Origin: Pedobacter jejuensis
Lineage (GTDB): Bacteria > Bacteroidota > Bacteroidia > Sphingobacteriales > Sphingobacteriaceae
Length of the DNA: 64,000 nucleotides
Direction: 5' to 3'
Assembly (NCBI RefSeq): GCF_003725795.1
Contig: NZ_RBEE01000042.1
Span: 1-64,000, forward strand
Shown here one piece after another: positions 35,682 to 44,785 of the stretch. The number at the start of each line of letters is the position of its first letter. The stretch's first letter is position 1. A program made the translations under genes and the position numbers. Below the pieces are notes generated by a model, which had not been told where the DNA came from, searched no databases, and was given only the letters and a program-made list of their open reading frames with translations.

Positions 35682-38228
35682 TTAAAATCCACCTAATTGT
35701 TGTGCGATACTAAAGTGGAACTGTCCTTTATTAGCATCTGGTAGACTTGGAATAGAGTCAAACCCATATCCGTAATCAATACCTAACAAACCAAATATCG
35801 GTAAAAAGATTCTTGCACCTACACCAACTGAGCGGCGAATGTTAAATGGGTTAAAGTCACTAAATCTATCCCAAGTATTACCACCTTCAGCAAAAGCTAA
35901 AATAAACGCTGTAGCTTGCTGGCTTTTGATTACTGGGTAACGGGCCTCTAAAACATACTTCGTGTAGATTGGACTACCGGAAGTTTGTGCTTGAGATACA
36001 TTCGCCCCAACAGGAATAACAGAATTGTTTGCATAACCACGCATTGCAATCAATTCAGAACCTTGTAAGAAATCAAATCCTTGCATACCATCACCACCAA
36101 GTTTAAACCTTTCGAAAGCTGATTGACCAACCGCAGCCGTGTATTGACCTAAGAAACCAAACTGTGCTTGTGCTTTAATTACAAACTGGCCAGCAACTCT
36201 TTGGTACCATTGCGAATCAAATTTCCACTTGTGGTATTCTGTAAATCTGTATTTTGTTTTATCAGATGCCGTTGCGTAATTAACGCCATTAAATAATGAA
36301 TATGGTGGCGTAGCCTGAATTGTAAAACGAAGGAATGAACCTGATAGAGGGAAAATTGGTGAATCCCTTGAATCGCGACTAATCTCTTGTGATAAGTTGA
36401 AGTTATAGGATGTACCCGTCGTAAATTTAAAACCAGGGTAATTTTGAAGAATGTATTGCTGAAAACTTAATGAATGGGTTAATCGGAAATAATTATCCGG
36501 CCAGTTTAATACTCTACCCAAACTTACCGTTACACCATTCAAACGGATTTTGTAATAGTTAGGATTGCTTTCATCACCAATACCACTTGATTGTAATGAA
36601 GTGAATGCACTAACACCAAAGCTAACCGGTTTCTCGCCACCAAACCAAGGCTGAGAGAAAGAGAAACTGTATGATTGATAATATTTACCATTCGTTTGTC
36701 CACGCAAGCTTAATTTTTGCCCATCACCTTTTGGTAAAGGTTTGTACGCTTTAAGGTTAAATAGATTTCTTAAAGAAAAGTTATTAAAGGTTAGTCCTAA
36801 TGTACCAATGATACGACCACCACCAAAACCACCCGATAGTTCAATCTGATCTGACGGTTTTTCTTCTACTGCATATTCAATATCTACTGTTCCATCTGCG
36901 GGATTAGGGCGAGGTGTTGGAACTGTTTTTTGTTCATCAAAATTACCTAAAGCACCAATTTCACGCACAGTACGAATTAAATCGCTTTTGTTAAATTTCT
37001 GTCCTGGTTTAGTACGAATCTCACGCAAAACAACTTTATCATTTGTAATGGTGTTACCTTTTAATGTAATACGATTGTTGGTGTACTGCGGTCCTTCATA
37101 AATGCGCATCTCTACATCAACCGTGTCATTGTAAATTTTCGTTTGAACCGGATCGATATTGAAAGTTAGATATCCGTTGTCAGTATATAAACTGTTGATG
37201 TCGCCACCGTTTTCGCCACCACCGTTAATTTTTTTATCTAATTTATCTTCACTAAAAATATCACCTTTTTGGATGGTCAAAACTTTGTTCAACACATCAG
37301 TGTTGTAAATCGCGTTACCAGCCCAGGTTATTTTACCGAAGTAATATTTTTTTCCTTCATAAATATCCATCTTGATATTTACTTTTTTACGGTTGTATTG
37401 AGAAATGCTGTCTTTTATAAGTTCTGCATCACGATAGCCTTTTTCGTGTAATTTGGCAATCATTTTAACTTTATTCTCTTCGTATTTTTCTTTACTGAAT
37501 TTACCTGAACCCCAAAATCTCCACCATGCAAATTGCTTGGGGCTTTTTAAATACTTTCTAAGTTTTGCGGCTTTAAAATCTTTGTTCCCGGTAAAATCTA
37601 TATGTTGAACTTTAACACGACTACCCTTATCTATATTGGCTTCTAGAACTACGCTGTTTTCAGAATTTGGATCTTTACGTGTTGTGTAGTTGATTTTAGT
37701 GAAGAAATATCCTTTATCTAATAAGTACTTTTTTACAATTGCCGAAGTGGTATTGTATAAGTTATCGTTTACGATTTTACCAGTCTTATCATTTAATTTT
37801 TCCTGAATAGCTGTTTTTTCTGATTTACGAACCCCTTTTAAATCGATTGAACTTAAGCGAGGACGCTCAACCACTTCAATTTCAAAGTAAACCGTATCCA
37901 AAACAAATTTTTCGATATTTAATTTAACATCATCAAACAAACCTTGTGCCCAGAGTGTTTTAATTGCATCAGAAGTAGCTTCACCAGGTAAAACAACTTT
38001 ATCGCCTTTAGCTAATTTAGATAAGGTAATTAATACCTCTTTATCAAGGTATTCTGTTCCTGTAATTTTTGTACCACCAATAATAAATTCTTTTGGACTA
38101 AAATAATCGAGGTCTAAGCCACCAACCTTTAATGAAGGTGTTGCCGGTGCCTGACCTTGTGGACGAATTTGAGCAAAGGCCGGAGCGGCTAAAAGTAATA
38201 GGATTAAGACTTGAAATATTCTTTTCAT
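35682..38228 (-). CDS. bamA: BamA outer-membrane protein assembly factor
   Basis: Core insertase of outer-membrane barrels. From ATG 38226-38228 the protein has 848 residues: signal peptide to APAFAQ, a short proline-rich linker, POTRA domains (for example SSIDLKGVRKSEKTAIQEKL, VKVQHIDFTGNKDF and NNRITLKGNTITND) and a C-terminal Omp85 barrel from about residue 460. The conserved barrel segment VGVGARIFLPIFGLLGIDYGYGF is the lock region class. The longer frame adds nine residues before a better signal sequence. It lies upstream of two skp-like genes and downstream of uppS. Confidence 0.96.
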   Translation of the reverse strand: MKRIFQVLILLLLAAPAFAQIRPQGQAPATPSLKVGGLDLDYFSPKEFIIGGTKITGTEYLDKEVLITLSKLAKGDKVVLPGEATSDAIKTLWAQGLFDDVKLNIEKFVLDTVYFEIEVVERPRLSSIDLKGVRKSEKTAIQEKLNDKTGKIVNDNLYNTTSAIVKKYLLDKGYFFTKINYTTRKDPNSENSVVLEANIDKGSRVKVQHIDFTGNKDFKAAKLRKYLKSPKQFAWWRFWGSGKFSKEKYEENKVKMIAKLHEKGYRDAELIKDSISQYNRKKVNIKMDIYEGKKYYFGKITWAGNAIYNTDVLNKVLTIQKGDIFSEDKLDKKINGGGENGGDINSLYTDNGYLTFNIDPVQTKIYNDTVDVEMRIYEGPQYTNNRITLKGNTITNDKVVLREIRTKPGQKFNKSDLIRTVREIGALGNFDEQKTVPTPRPNPADGTVDIEYAVEEKPSDQIELSGGFGGGRIIGTLGLTFNNFSLRNLFNLKAYKPLPKGDGQKLSLRGQTNGKYYQSYSFSFSQPWFGGEKPVSFGVSAFTSLQSSGIGDESNPNYYKIRLNGVTVSLGRVLNWPDNYFRLTHSLSFQQYILQNYPGFKFTTGTSYNFNLSQEISRDSRDSPIFPLSGSFLRFTIQATPPYSLFNGVNYATASDKTKYRFTEYHKWKFDSQWYQRVAGQFVIKAQAQFGFLGQYTAAVGQSAFERFKLGGDGMQGFDFLQGSELIAMRGYANNSVIPVGANVSQAQTSGSPIYTKYVLEARYPVIKSQQATAFILAFAEGGNTWDRFSDFNPFNIRRSVGVGARIFLPIFGLLGIDYGYGFDSIPSLPDANKGQFHFSIAQQLGGF

Positions 38229-38380
38229 TAAAATAATTTGTTCAGTAATGGCCACGAAGGTAACAATGTTTTACAAAGCAAATTTGCTTTATTTTACATA
38301 CCAAAGAAGTGGTTACATTTATCGTATAAAAGTGCTGCTAAGTTAATTTAAACCCTTGTTAAAAAGTGTTAAAAGAAAAA

Positions 38381-39121
38381 TTAGTTTAATTGTTCGCTAA
38401 TTTTGCCAAAGCGGCGTTCGCGTTTTTGGTAATCAACAATGGCTTCAAAAAGGTTTTCTCTTCTGAAATCGGGCCACAAAACATCGGTGAAGTAAAATTC
38501 GGTATAAGCCATTTGCCAAAGCAAATAATTACTGATTCTATGCTCTCCACTGGTTCTAATCATCAACTCCGGATCGGGAATATTCACTGTTGTTAGCTCT
38601 GACGAAAAAAGATTTTCATCAATATCATTAATATCAATGGTATTGTTTTTTACTGCAACAGCGATTTTTTTTGCAGCATTAACAATTTCCCATTTCGAAC
38701 TATAACTTAAAGCAAGTGTTAAGGTACATTTCTGGTTATGGGCGGTTTTATCCATCGCCTCTTTCAAATCGTTAATACATTCTTGCGGTAGCGATTCTAT
38801 ATTGCCAATGGCATTTAACTTAACATTATTTTTATTTAGTGTTTCAGTTTCTTTGTTGATGGTAGAAATAAGGATTTGCATTAAAGCATCCACTTCTTCT
38901 TTCGGGCGACTCCAGTTTTCAGTTGAAAAAGCATATAGCGTAAGGTATTCTATACCAACTTCTACACATCCCTCCACAATATCTTTCACAGAAAGTACAC
39001 CATGTTCATGCCCGAAAACACGCATCTTACCCTGGCCTTTTGCCCAACGGCCATTCCCATCCATGATAACGGCAATGTGCTTTGGCAGGCGGCTATAGTC
39101 TATTTGTTCTTTAAATCCCAT
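38381..39121 (-). CDS. uppS: isoprenyl transferase (undecaprenyl diphosphate synthase)
   Basis: Cis-prenyltransferase that makes the C55 carrier lipid for peptidoglycan and other envelope glycans. The catalytic motif MDGNGRWA has Asp21. HEHGVLSV, FSTENWSRP and the C-terminal RTSGEHRISNYLLWQ and YTEFYFTDVLWPDF regions are all family signatures. At 246 residues it is of normal length. It follows the DUF6089 gene by 19 bp. A TACCTTTG box (39167-39174) lies within the end of that gene and could serve as an internal promoter, but this is weak. Confidence 0.96.
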   Translation of the reverse strand: MGFKEQIDYSRLPKHIAVIMDGNGRWAKGQGKMRVFGHEHGVLSVKDIVEGCVEVGIEYLTLYAFSTENWSRPKEEVDALMQILISTINKETETLNKNNVKLNAIGNIESLPQECINDLKEAMDKTAHNQKCTLTLALSYSSKWEIVNAAKKIAVAVKNNTIDINDIDENLFSSELTTVNIPDPELMIRTSGEHRISNYLLWQMAYTEFYFTDVLWPDFRRENLFEAIVDYQKRERRFGKISEQLN

Positions 39122-39140
39122 TAATTATGTCAAAATCAGC

Positions 39141-39953
39141 TTAAAACGAATAGCATTTTGAGGATACAAAGGTAAAAGATATGCCAACACTAACAAATAG
39201 ATAAGTATCTCTTTTTCTAAAATCGCCTCTTTGGGTTCCTGCGATGCCAATATTACGTACCGATGGATCAGTTAAATTGATTTGATTTGGCGGATTGCCA
39301 ACAATTACATAATTGTCCGGGTTGACTGGATAGACGCCACTAACATCATCAATATAATCTGTAAGTGCTGTTCTGTAGCCTATTTCAGTAAATATACTCC
39401 AAGTATCTTTATAATTATAGCGTAAACCACCACCGTAAGGTATCGTTAAAACTGTAGTTGGATATGGATTGTCTCGCTCTTCCGTTGCAAGCCTATCCAA
39501 TCTGTATGCTGTTCCATTATATTTAGCGGTTGGTTTAAAATTTACGAAACCAACACCCGCAAATAAATAAGGTGTAAATCTTCGGTTGCCTCCATTAATT
39601 TGATAATCAAAAAAGTTAAAATCTAATAATGCGCTACCTTCATTTAAAGCAGTTTTAAAATTTATATTGCGATCTACAAATTGCTGATTACTGGAGTTGG
39701 CATCATTTGCCTGAATTTGCCCATAGGTATAATTTAACCGAACACCGATATGAGAAGTGAAATTTCTTTTTACAAAAACACCACCGTTAAATCCGCTGAT
39801 TTGTAATGGATTATTTTGATTTAAATCGCCAATATAACCTGCTCCGCCTGCCGCAACGCCAATCTCCCAAGTTGCTGGAAAAGACTGTGCTTTACCGAGT
39901 TGAGCAATTGATAAGAAAAGGAGGATGATTAATGTTTGTTTGTTTAGCGCCAT
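39141..39953 (-). CDS. DUF6089 outer-membrane protein
   Basis: A 270-residue outer-membrane barrel with a signal peptide (ending LGKAQ). The strand pattern ATWEIGVAAGGAGYIGDL, FNGGVFVKRNF, VGVRLNYTYGQ-like and YLFAGVGFVNF is typical of eight-stranded barrels related to OmpA. I assign DUF6089 mainly from its fixed place between nadK and uppS in Bacteroidota. Its role is unknown. It starts 2 bp from the nadK stop codon, so tight co-transcription is likely. Confidence 0.8.
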   Translation of the reverse strand: MALNKQTLIILLFLSIAQLGKAQSFPATWEIGVAAGGAGYIGDLNQNNPLQISGFNGGVFVKRNFTSHIGVRLNYTYGQIQANDANSSNQQFVDRNINFKTALNEGSALLDFNFFDYQINGGNRRFTPYLFAGVGFVNFKPTAKYNGTAYRLDRLATEERDNPYPTTVLTIPYGGGLRYNYKDTWSIFTEIGYRTALTDYIDDVSGVYPVNPDNYVIVGNPPNQINLTDPSVRNIGIAGTQRGDFRKRDTYLFVSVGISFTFVSSKCYSF

Positions 39954-39955
39954 AC

Positions 39956-40837
39956 TTAGTAGTTACGGGTATCTATGCCCCATAATAATTTATTCCTTAA
40001 CGTGTTTAAATAAGTTTCATTGTTAAGACGAATAAGATTTACGCAAAAATCGGCTTTTTTGATGCTGATTTTTACCGAACGTTCTACGGTAACGGTTCTA
40101 CTATCGCATGATACCAAAAATTTTGATTCTCTTGCTTCTACTTCGAAGGATAAAATATTATCATCGGGAATAATAACCGGACGAACATTCAGGTTGTGCG
40201 GTGCGATTGGTGTAATTACAACACTTTCAGAATCTGGGTAGATGATTGGTCCGCCGCAACTTAAAGAATACGCTGTTGAACCAGTCGGCGTTGCAATGAT
40301 TAATCCATCAGCCCAATAAGAATTGATAAACTCTCCATTCATGGATGCGTGGATGATCATCATTGCAGAATTATCACGACGATGAATGGTAATATCGTTT
40401 AATGCAAAATTCTCTTCACCAAATAAATTGTTATCAGATTCTAATCTTAGAAGTGAACGTTCGTCCAAAGTATAATCACCATGAATTAAGGCTTTTAAAG
40501 CAGATTCTATTTCGCCCTTATTAATGCTGGCCAAAAATCCCAATCGGCCAAAGTTTATACCAATTACCGGAATGCCCGAATTTCTGATTAAAGATAGCGT
40601 ATCTAATAATGTTCCATCGCCACCTAAGCTTAACAAAACATCTGCAGTTTGCTTTAATTCTTCGTGGTTATGAAAAATGATGGTGTGTGCCGGTATTTTT
40701 ATTTTACCATGCAAAGAATTTTTAAATTTATGATGCAAGACTGGCTGTATGCCATGATTTTTTAGATGATCAAAAACTTCCTGAACGTAAGGTAAAACCG
40801 AATCGTTAAAGTCTCTACCATAAATTGCAATTCTCAT
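39956..40837 (-). CDS. nadK: NAD kinase
   Basis: Phosphorylates NAD to NADP. The NAD-kinase signature LGGDGTLLDT spans residues 71-80, followed by GINFGRLGFLA, the ATP-site NDITIHR loop and GSTAYSLSCGGPIIYP. At 293 residues it is of standard length and cytoplasmic. Placed in the envelope cluster, 7 bp from the CBS-protein gene and 2 bp from DUF6089. Confidence 0.96.
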   Translation of the reverse strand: MRIAIYGRDFNDSVLPYVQEVFDHLKNHGIQPVLHHKFKNSLHGKIKIPAHTIIFHNHEELKQTADVLLSLGGDGTLLDTLSLIRNSGIPVIGINFGRLGFLASINKGEIESALKALIHGDYTLDERSLLRLESDNNLFGEENFALNDITIHRRDNSAMMIIHASMNGEFINSYWADGLIIATPTGSTAYSLSCGGPIIYPDSESVVITPIAPHNLNVRPVIIPDDNILSFEVEARESKFLVSCDSRTVTVERSVKISIKKADFCVNLIRLNNETYLNTLRNKLLWGIDTRNY

Positions 40838-40844
40838 AATAAAA

Positions 40845-41507
40845 TTAAACGTTTAGATAGTTCATGAAAGAGTCGAATCGCTCCTGAGAACCATCATCAA
40901 CCTGGGTGTTGTTATAAACTTCTTTAACCTGATAATCGTAGCGTTCGAAAGAAGCTACAAGCGAAGTAATTTCAGTTTTATTTACCTTCAGCGTAAGTTC
41001 TAAGCGGGTAGAATCTTCAAAAGAATTTACATACGATGAAAGAATTTGAGCGTTATCTGCTTCAACGATTTGCGCAATATGCGCCAATGAATTATCGCGG
41101 TTGCTGATTTCCAAGACAATAATTCCTCCCGGCTCACTAACGGCATACAATTCTGCTACACTATCGATTATATTATTGATGGAAATTAAACCAGCATAAT
41201 TTTTTTGTTGATCCAAAACCGGAACAGCAGTTAGCTTTAAGGTGCTTAGTAACTTTACAACATCATAAGTATGTGCATTGTTAAAAACAAAAGCGTTAAG
41301 CAAATTAGCCGATACATCTTTTATTAAAACCTCATGATCGCGAATTTCTAATAAATCATCTTCTGCAAGTAAACCTAAAAACTGGGCATCATTTACCACA
41401 GGCATGTGCTTTAGCTTAAATTCGTTCATACGATCTAAAGCTTTTTGCACCGTGTCGTCCGTTTTTATTGGCGGTATTGCGTTTGATATGATTTCTTCGG
41501 CAAACAT
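40845..41507 (-). CDS. CBS-domain protein with ACT-like C-terminus
   Basis: A 220-residue cytoplasmic protein with two CBS motifs: IPPIKTDDTVQKALDRMNEF with LKHMPVVNDAQFLGLLAEDD, then NAHTYDVVKLLSTLKLTAVP with QKNYAGLISINNIID. The remaining 80 residues (GGIIVLEISNRDNSLAHIAQIV) look like an ACT-type regulatory fold. CBS pairs bind adenine nucleotides, so it may sense NAD, ATP or (p)ppGpp-related ligands next to NAD kinase; this is inference. Its ATG overlaps the stop of the upstream hydrolase by one base. Confidence 0.85.
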   Translation of the reverse strand: MFAEEIISNAIPPIKTDDTVQKALDRMNEFKLKHMPVVNDAQFLGLLAEDDLLEIRDHEVLIKDVSANLLNAFVFNNAHTYDVVKLLSTLKLTAVPVLDQQKNYAGLISINNIIDSVAELYAVSEPGGIIVLEISNRDNSLAHIAQIVEADNAQILSSYVNSFEDSTRLELTLKVNKTEITSLVASFERYDYQVKEVYNNTQVDDGSQERFDSFMNYLNV

Positions 41508-42271
41508 TATTTTAATAGTATCCTATCTAAAAATTTTTCTAAGTAAACATTAAATATTTGTGGATGCTCCATCATTGGTGCATGCCCACATTTATCAACC
41601 CAGTTTAATTCTGAGTTTGGTAATAACTGATGAAATTCTTCGGCAACTTCTGGTGGAGTTACTTTATCGTTTTTACCCCAAATTAAAGAAACCGGGATCG
41701 TGATTTTTGATACTTCTTTAGCCATGTTATGTCGGATTGCCGATTTCGCCATGGTTAATATTCTTATTACTCTTGATCTATCGTTAACGGTTTTAAAAAC
41801 CTCATCAACAAGTTCGGGCGTTGCTGTTGCAGGATCGTAAAAGGTAAATTCTACTTTTTCTTTAATATAATCGTAACTTTCTCTACGAGGAAAAGAACCT
41901 CCAAAAGCATTTTCGTACAAACCTGAACTACCTGTAAGCACTAAAGCTTTAACAAATTCCTGGTGAGCCACAGTAAAAACTAAACCAACATGGCCGCCTA
42001 AAGAATTACCGATAAGCACTACCTGACCATAATTTTTATATTTTAAAAATCGATGAACGTAACGCGATAAAGCTTTTACACCCAAAGTTAATATAGGTAA
42101 ATCATATATTGGCAAAATTGGTACGACAACACGATAACGATCTTTAAACTGCTCTATAACGAGTTCCCAATTACTCAATTCGCCCATTAAGCCGTGTAAT
42201 AGTACCAGTGTTTCGCCCTGCCCGGTTTCGATGTATTTAAATCCGTCTTCTTCTATTACCTGGTATTTCAT
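41507..42271 (-). CDS. alpha/beta hydrolase
   Basis: A 254-residue alpha/beta-hydrolase-fold enzyme. The nucleophile elbow is GNSLGG with Ser90, the oxyanion-loop HGLMGE lies at 26-31, the acidic residue is in WGKNDKVTPPE, and the catalytic His is in DKCGHAPMMEHP. Substrate unknown; relatives are annotated MhpC or BioH-like. First gene of the nine-gene envelope cluster and overlaps the next gene (CBS) by one base, so it is translationally coupled. No signal peptide, so cytoplasmic. Confidence 0.88.
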   Translation of the reverse strand: MKYQVIEEDGFKYIETGQGETLVLLHGLMGELSNWELVIEQFKDRYRVVVPILPIYDLPILTLGVKALSRYVHRFLKYKNYGQVVLIGNSLGGHVGLVFTVAHQEFVKALVLTGSSGLYENAFGGSFPRRESYDYIKEKVEFTFYDPATATPELVDEVFKTVNDRSRVIRILTMAKSAIRHNMAKEVSKITIPVSLIWGKNDKVTPPEVAEEFHQLLPNSELNWVDKCGHAPMMEHPQIFNVYLEKFLDRILLK

Positions 42272-42540
42272 AAATTGTAAATGGTATATTGCTACTAAGT
42301 TAGTAGAGTAAAATTAATTTTTGGTATTTAAATGCCATTTTTATAAATAAAAACAGAAAAATGATGTCGGATTCGGGTAATGATTGTTAATCCTCCACGG
42401 TTTATAAGTCATTTTTTTATGTATCTATTTAAGTTGATAAAGCTATTTAATCATGTATTTACTTAGGTTAATGTTGAACATTAAGGCATTAAGAATGTTG
42501 AAAGTTGGATGAAAAATTAGTGTTTCAGCGCTGCTATTAT
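42272..42540. other. intergenic region upstream of the envelope cluster
   Basis: 269 bp of AT-rich DNA between the hydrolase start and a tandem repeat after yqeY. It should carry the promoter of the whole hydrolase-nadK-bamA cluster. No exact TAnnTTTG box or hairpin was identified. Confidence 0.5.
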
Positions 42541-42611
42541 TCCTAAGTCCTTCATCTTTGCTCCCTAGTCTTTGTTCTTTTATCTTTGCTCCTTAATCCT
42601 TATTCCCAATC
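42541..42611. repeat. degenerate tandem repeat directly after the yqeY stop codon
   Basis: Two copies of about 27 bp share ATCTTTGCTCC(C/T)TA(G/A)TC(T/C)TT, flanked by shorter CCTAAGTCCTT and CCTTATTCCCAATCCTA relatives. Sense to the gene the units read as purine-rich AAGGA/TTAGG strings. It begins one base after the stop codon. Confidence 0.65.
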
Positions 42612-43052
42612 CTATGCCAATTTCTCTTTAACTATTTCAGCAATTAATTTACCATCAGCTTTACCTGCAAGTGCTTTATTTGCCATGCCCATAACCTTTC
42701 CCATATCCTTAACTGATGTTGCGCCAGTTTGTTTGATTACATCGCTAACGATTTCTTCAACTTCTGCTCTGCCAAGTTGTTGTGGTAAAAACTTATTAAT
42801 AACTTCAATCTCCTCTTCTTCAACTTTGTATAAATCTTCACGGTTTTGCTGTTTGTAAATATCAGCCGATTCGCGACGTTGTTTAATTAGTTTTTGAAGA
42901 ATTTTTAATTCTGTTTCTTCATCAATTTCTTCTGTTGCACCTTTTTCTGTTTTAGCTAAAAGAATAGCAGCCTTGATAGCTCTCAATCCCCGCAATTGTG
43001 CATTGTTTTTTGCCAACATGGCTTTTTTAATTTCCTGATCTATTTGTATCAT
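42612..43052 (-). CDS. YqeY/GatB-tail-like protein
   Basis: A 146-residue cytoplasmic protein of the YqeY family, related to the tRNA-binding tail domain of GatB. The N-terminal IDQEIKKAMLAKNNAQLRGLRAIKAAI, the middle LKILQKLIKQRRES and the C-terminal DMGKVMGMANKALAGKADGKLI are all family features. Members are linked to aminoacyl-tRNA handling, but the function is not firmly known. Monocistronic by context, with a degenerate repeat directly downstream. Confidence 0.9.
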   Translation of the reverse strand: MIQIDQEIKKAMLAKNNAQLRGLRAIKAAILLAKTEKGATEEIDEETELKILQKLIKQRRESADIYKQQNREDLYKVEEEEIEVINKFLPQQLGRAEVEEIVSDVIKQTGATSVKDMGKVMGMANKALAGKADGKLIAEIVKEKLA

Positions 43053-43056
43053 GGTT

Positions 43057-43096
43057 GTTTGGTTTGTTGGTTTTTTCGCTGTTTGGTTTGTTGGTT
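43057..43096. repeat. 16-bp direct repeat, two copies at 24-bp spacing
   Basis: GTTTGGTTTGTTGGTT occurs at 43057-43072 and 43081-43096, separated by TTTTCGCT. A nearby CCAACCAAC (43120 region) can pair with it. It lies between yqeY and the SDR gene on the yqeY leader side. Confidence 0.8.
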
Positions 43097-43145
43097 GTTT
43101 GTTAAGCTATTTACCTAAAAAACCAACCAACTAATATCTATACAA

Positions 43146-43904
43146 CTAATTTCTATTTATAAGTGTTGCTGTTGCTTGAGCAGTTGGCATTATCAACATA
43201 TCATTAATGTTAACATGGCTCGGTCTGCTAACCACATACCAAATTGCATCGGCAATATCATCAGCAATTAATGGTTCTAAACCGGCATATACATTTTTAG
43301 CCCGTTCAGCATCGCCTTTAAAACGCACAACAGAAAATTCTGTTTCTACCATACCCGGGTTAATTGCAGTTACTTTTATATTGTGTTGCAAAAGGTCTAT
43401 ACGCATGGATTTACTCAATGCATCAACGGCGTGTTTGGTAGCACAATATACGTTCCCGTTAGGGTAAACTTCCTGACCAGCAATCGACCCGATATTAATA
43501 ATGTGACCTGCTTTATTTGAAATCATCCAATTGGATACAATTTTGGTAACATACAGCAAACCTTTAACATTTGTATCAATCATGGTATCCCAATCATCTG
43601 TATTGCCTTTATCAATTGGGTCTAATCCCTGACTTAAACCTGCATTGTTTATCAAAACATCTACATTTTTCCAGTCAGATGAAAGTGCTTCTAATACCTC
43701 ACTTAAACTTTCCTTCTCCCGAACATCAGCAATTACCTGTTTAATTGTAATGGCGTATTTATCTTCTAAATGATGTGAAATTTTTGCCAACCGTTCCGTT
43801 CTTCGGGCTACCAAAACTAAGTTGTAACCATTTTGAGCAAAGATATGTGCACAAGCCTCACCAATACCAGAAGTTGCACCTGTAATTAAAGCAATTTTAG
43901 CCAT
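43146..43904 (-). CDS. SDR-family NAD(P)-dependent oxidoreductase (YdfG-like)
   Basis: Classical short-chain dehydrogenase, 252 residues from ATG 43902-43904; the upstream GTG frame is shorter in merit. The cofactor motif TGATSGIGEA is at the N-terminus, then VLINNAGLSQG, and the catalytic Ser in NIGSIAG with YxxxK as YCATK. The C-terminus PTAQATATLINR is close to YdfG-type 3-hydroxy-acid dehydrogenases. A TACCTTTG box lies 49 nt upstream of the ATG. Substrate not determined. Confidence 0.9.
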   Translation of the reverse strand: MAKIALITGATSGIGEACAHIFAQNGYNLVLVARRTERLAKISHHLEDKYAITIKQVIADVREKESLSEVLEALSSDWKNVDVLINNAGLSQGLDPIDKGNTDDWDTMIDTNVKGLLYVTKIVSNWMISNKAGHIINIGSIAGQEVYPNGNVYCATKHAVDALSKSMRIDLLQHNIKVTAINPGMVETEFSVVRFKGDAERAKNVYAGLEPLIADDIADAIWYVVSRPSHVNINDMLIMPTAQATATLINRN

Positions 43905-43953
43905 TTTGATAAATCTTTTTCCAGACACGTTTTATACGTATCGATAATGGCAA

Positions 43954-43961
43954 CAAAGGTA
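43954..43961 (-). promoter_or_regulatory. -7 promoter box TACCTTTG of the SDR gene
   Basis: Matches TAnnTTTG on the minus strand, 49 nt before the SDR ATG and 22 bp after the preceding barrel gene stop codon. Confidence 0.45.
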
Positions 43962-43982
43962 AGTTTTTTTGGATTTTTTATA

Positions 43983-44729
43983 CTATTGAAGAATTAAACT
44001 TACTGTGAGATGTCGCAACTTCAATTTATCAATTGGAGTAGAAAACGGATTATTTTCGCGTATTAAAATATTATTTATTGTAGATGAATATTTAATTTCT
44101 GTTGATGCCTTGAAGTATTCAAAATAAAAATCAAACCCTATGGCAGATTCATAAGACAAATAACTCCTTTTATTCTTCAAAAATTTATTAATGGGCAATT
44201 CCCCTTCATCGAAGTTTTTCTTCTTTGATGCTAAATCTATTGAATACTTTGCTCCACCAAGCCAATATGCTCTAAAATTGTTTAACCTGTTAGATTTTAT
44301 TTTTATCCCCAAAGGAAATTCAAACATACTAGCTTGAACTTTTTTTTCGATAATATTTGCAATATTATCATTTAATGTTTTGTCATATTCATATCTCAAA
44401 ATCCTATCACTAAGTATAAATGTCGGGCTCAATCTTAAATCAAAATTATCCGTCAAGCGTTTGTTTACTAATCCTCCTATCCCAAAGCCAGTGGTCGGTA
44501 TAGATGATATTGATTTTAAATTTGATGTTACTTGAGTGTTATTGTTTAATATGTCAAAAAATGGATCCTTCCAATTATCTCTTTTTAATATCTTATATTC
44601 TGAAGTAATAACTTGTAAAATGTAGCCACCAGAAAGATTAGTTTCATCTGTACCACCACCCCAATTTTGAGAAAATGAAGTTAAATTGCTAATCAAAACA
44701 AATAGAACAATAAATAAAATTTTTGACAT
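43983..44729 (-). CDS. PorT-like outer-membrane barrel protein, tandem copy 2
   Basis: A 248-residue outer-membrane protein with signal peptide to TSFSQ, then NWGGGTDETNLSGGYILQVI. It is a tandem paralogue of the next gene upstream. The shared core includes VQASMFEFPLGIKIKSNRLN, NFRAYWLGGAKYS and KNKRSYLSYESAIGFDFYFE, nearly identical in the other copy. The pattern resembles PorT/SprT of the type IX secretion system, which lies next to ubiE in many Bacteroidota. PorT identity is inferred from context and fold. The terminal leucine-glutamine end is less typical than a terminal Phe. Confidence 0.65.
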   Translation of the reverse strand: MSKILFIVLFVLISNLTSFSQNWGGGTDETNLSGGYILQVITSEYKILKRDNWKDPFFDILNNNTQVTSNLKSISSIPTTGFGIGGLVNKRLTDNFDLRLSPTFILSDRILRYEYDKTLNDNIANIIEKKVQASMFEFPLGIKIKSNRLNNFRAYWLGGAKYSIDLASKKKNFDEGELPINKFLKNKRSYLSYESAIGFDFYFEYFKASTEIKYSSTINNILIRENNPFSTPIDKLKLRHLTVSLILQ

Positions 44730-44761
44730 AAAAATCCCTTATAAATAAATAAATTAGGGAT
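44730..44761 (-). terminator. possible terminator or attenuator between PorT-like copies
   Basis: Stem ATCCCT / AGGGAT (44734-44739 with 44756-44761) and a 16-nt AT-rich loop, followed on the minus strand by five T that abut the ATG of the second copy. It may terminate the ubiE-porT unit or limit read-through into copy 2. Short stem, so uncertain. Confidence 0.4.
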
Positions 44762-44785
44762 GAGAAATAAAGAGGATGAAATTGA

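Noticed and set aside
39167..39174. TACCTTTG box in front of uppS
   Set aside because: It lies inside the coding end of the DUF6089 gene and nearby genes are tightly spaced, so chance occurrence is as likely as an internal promoter.
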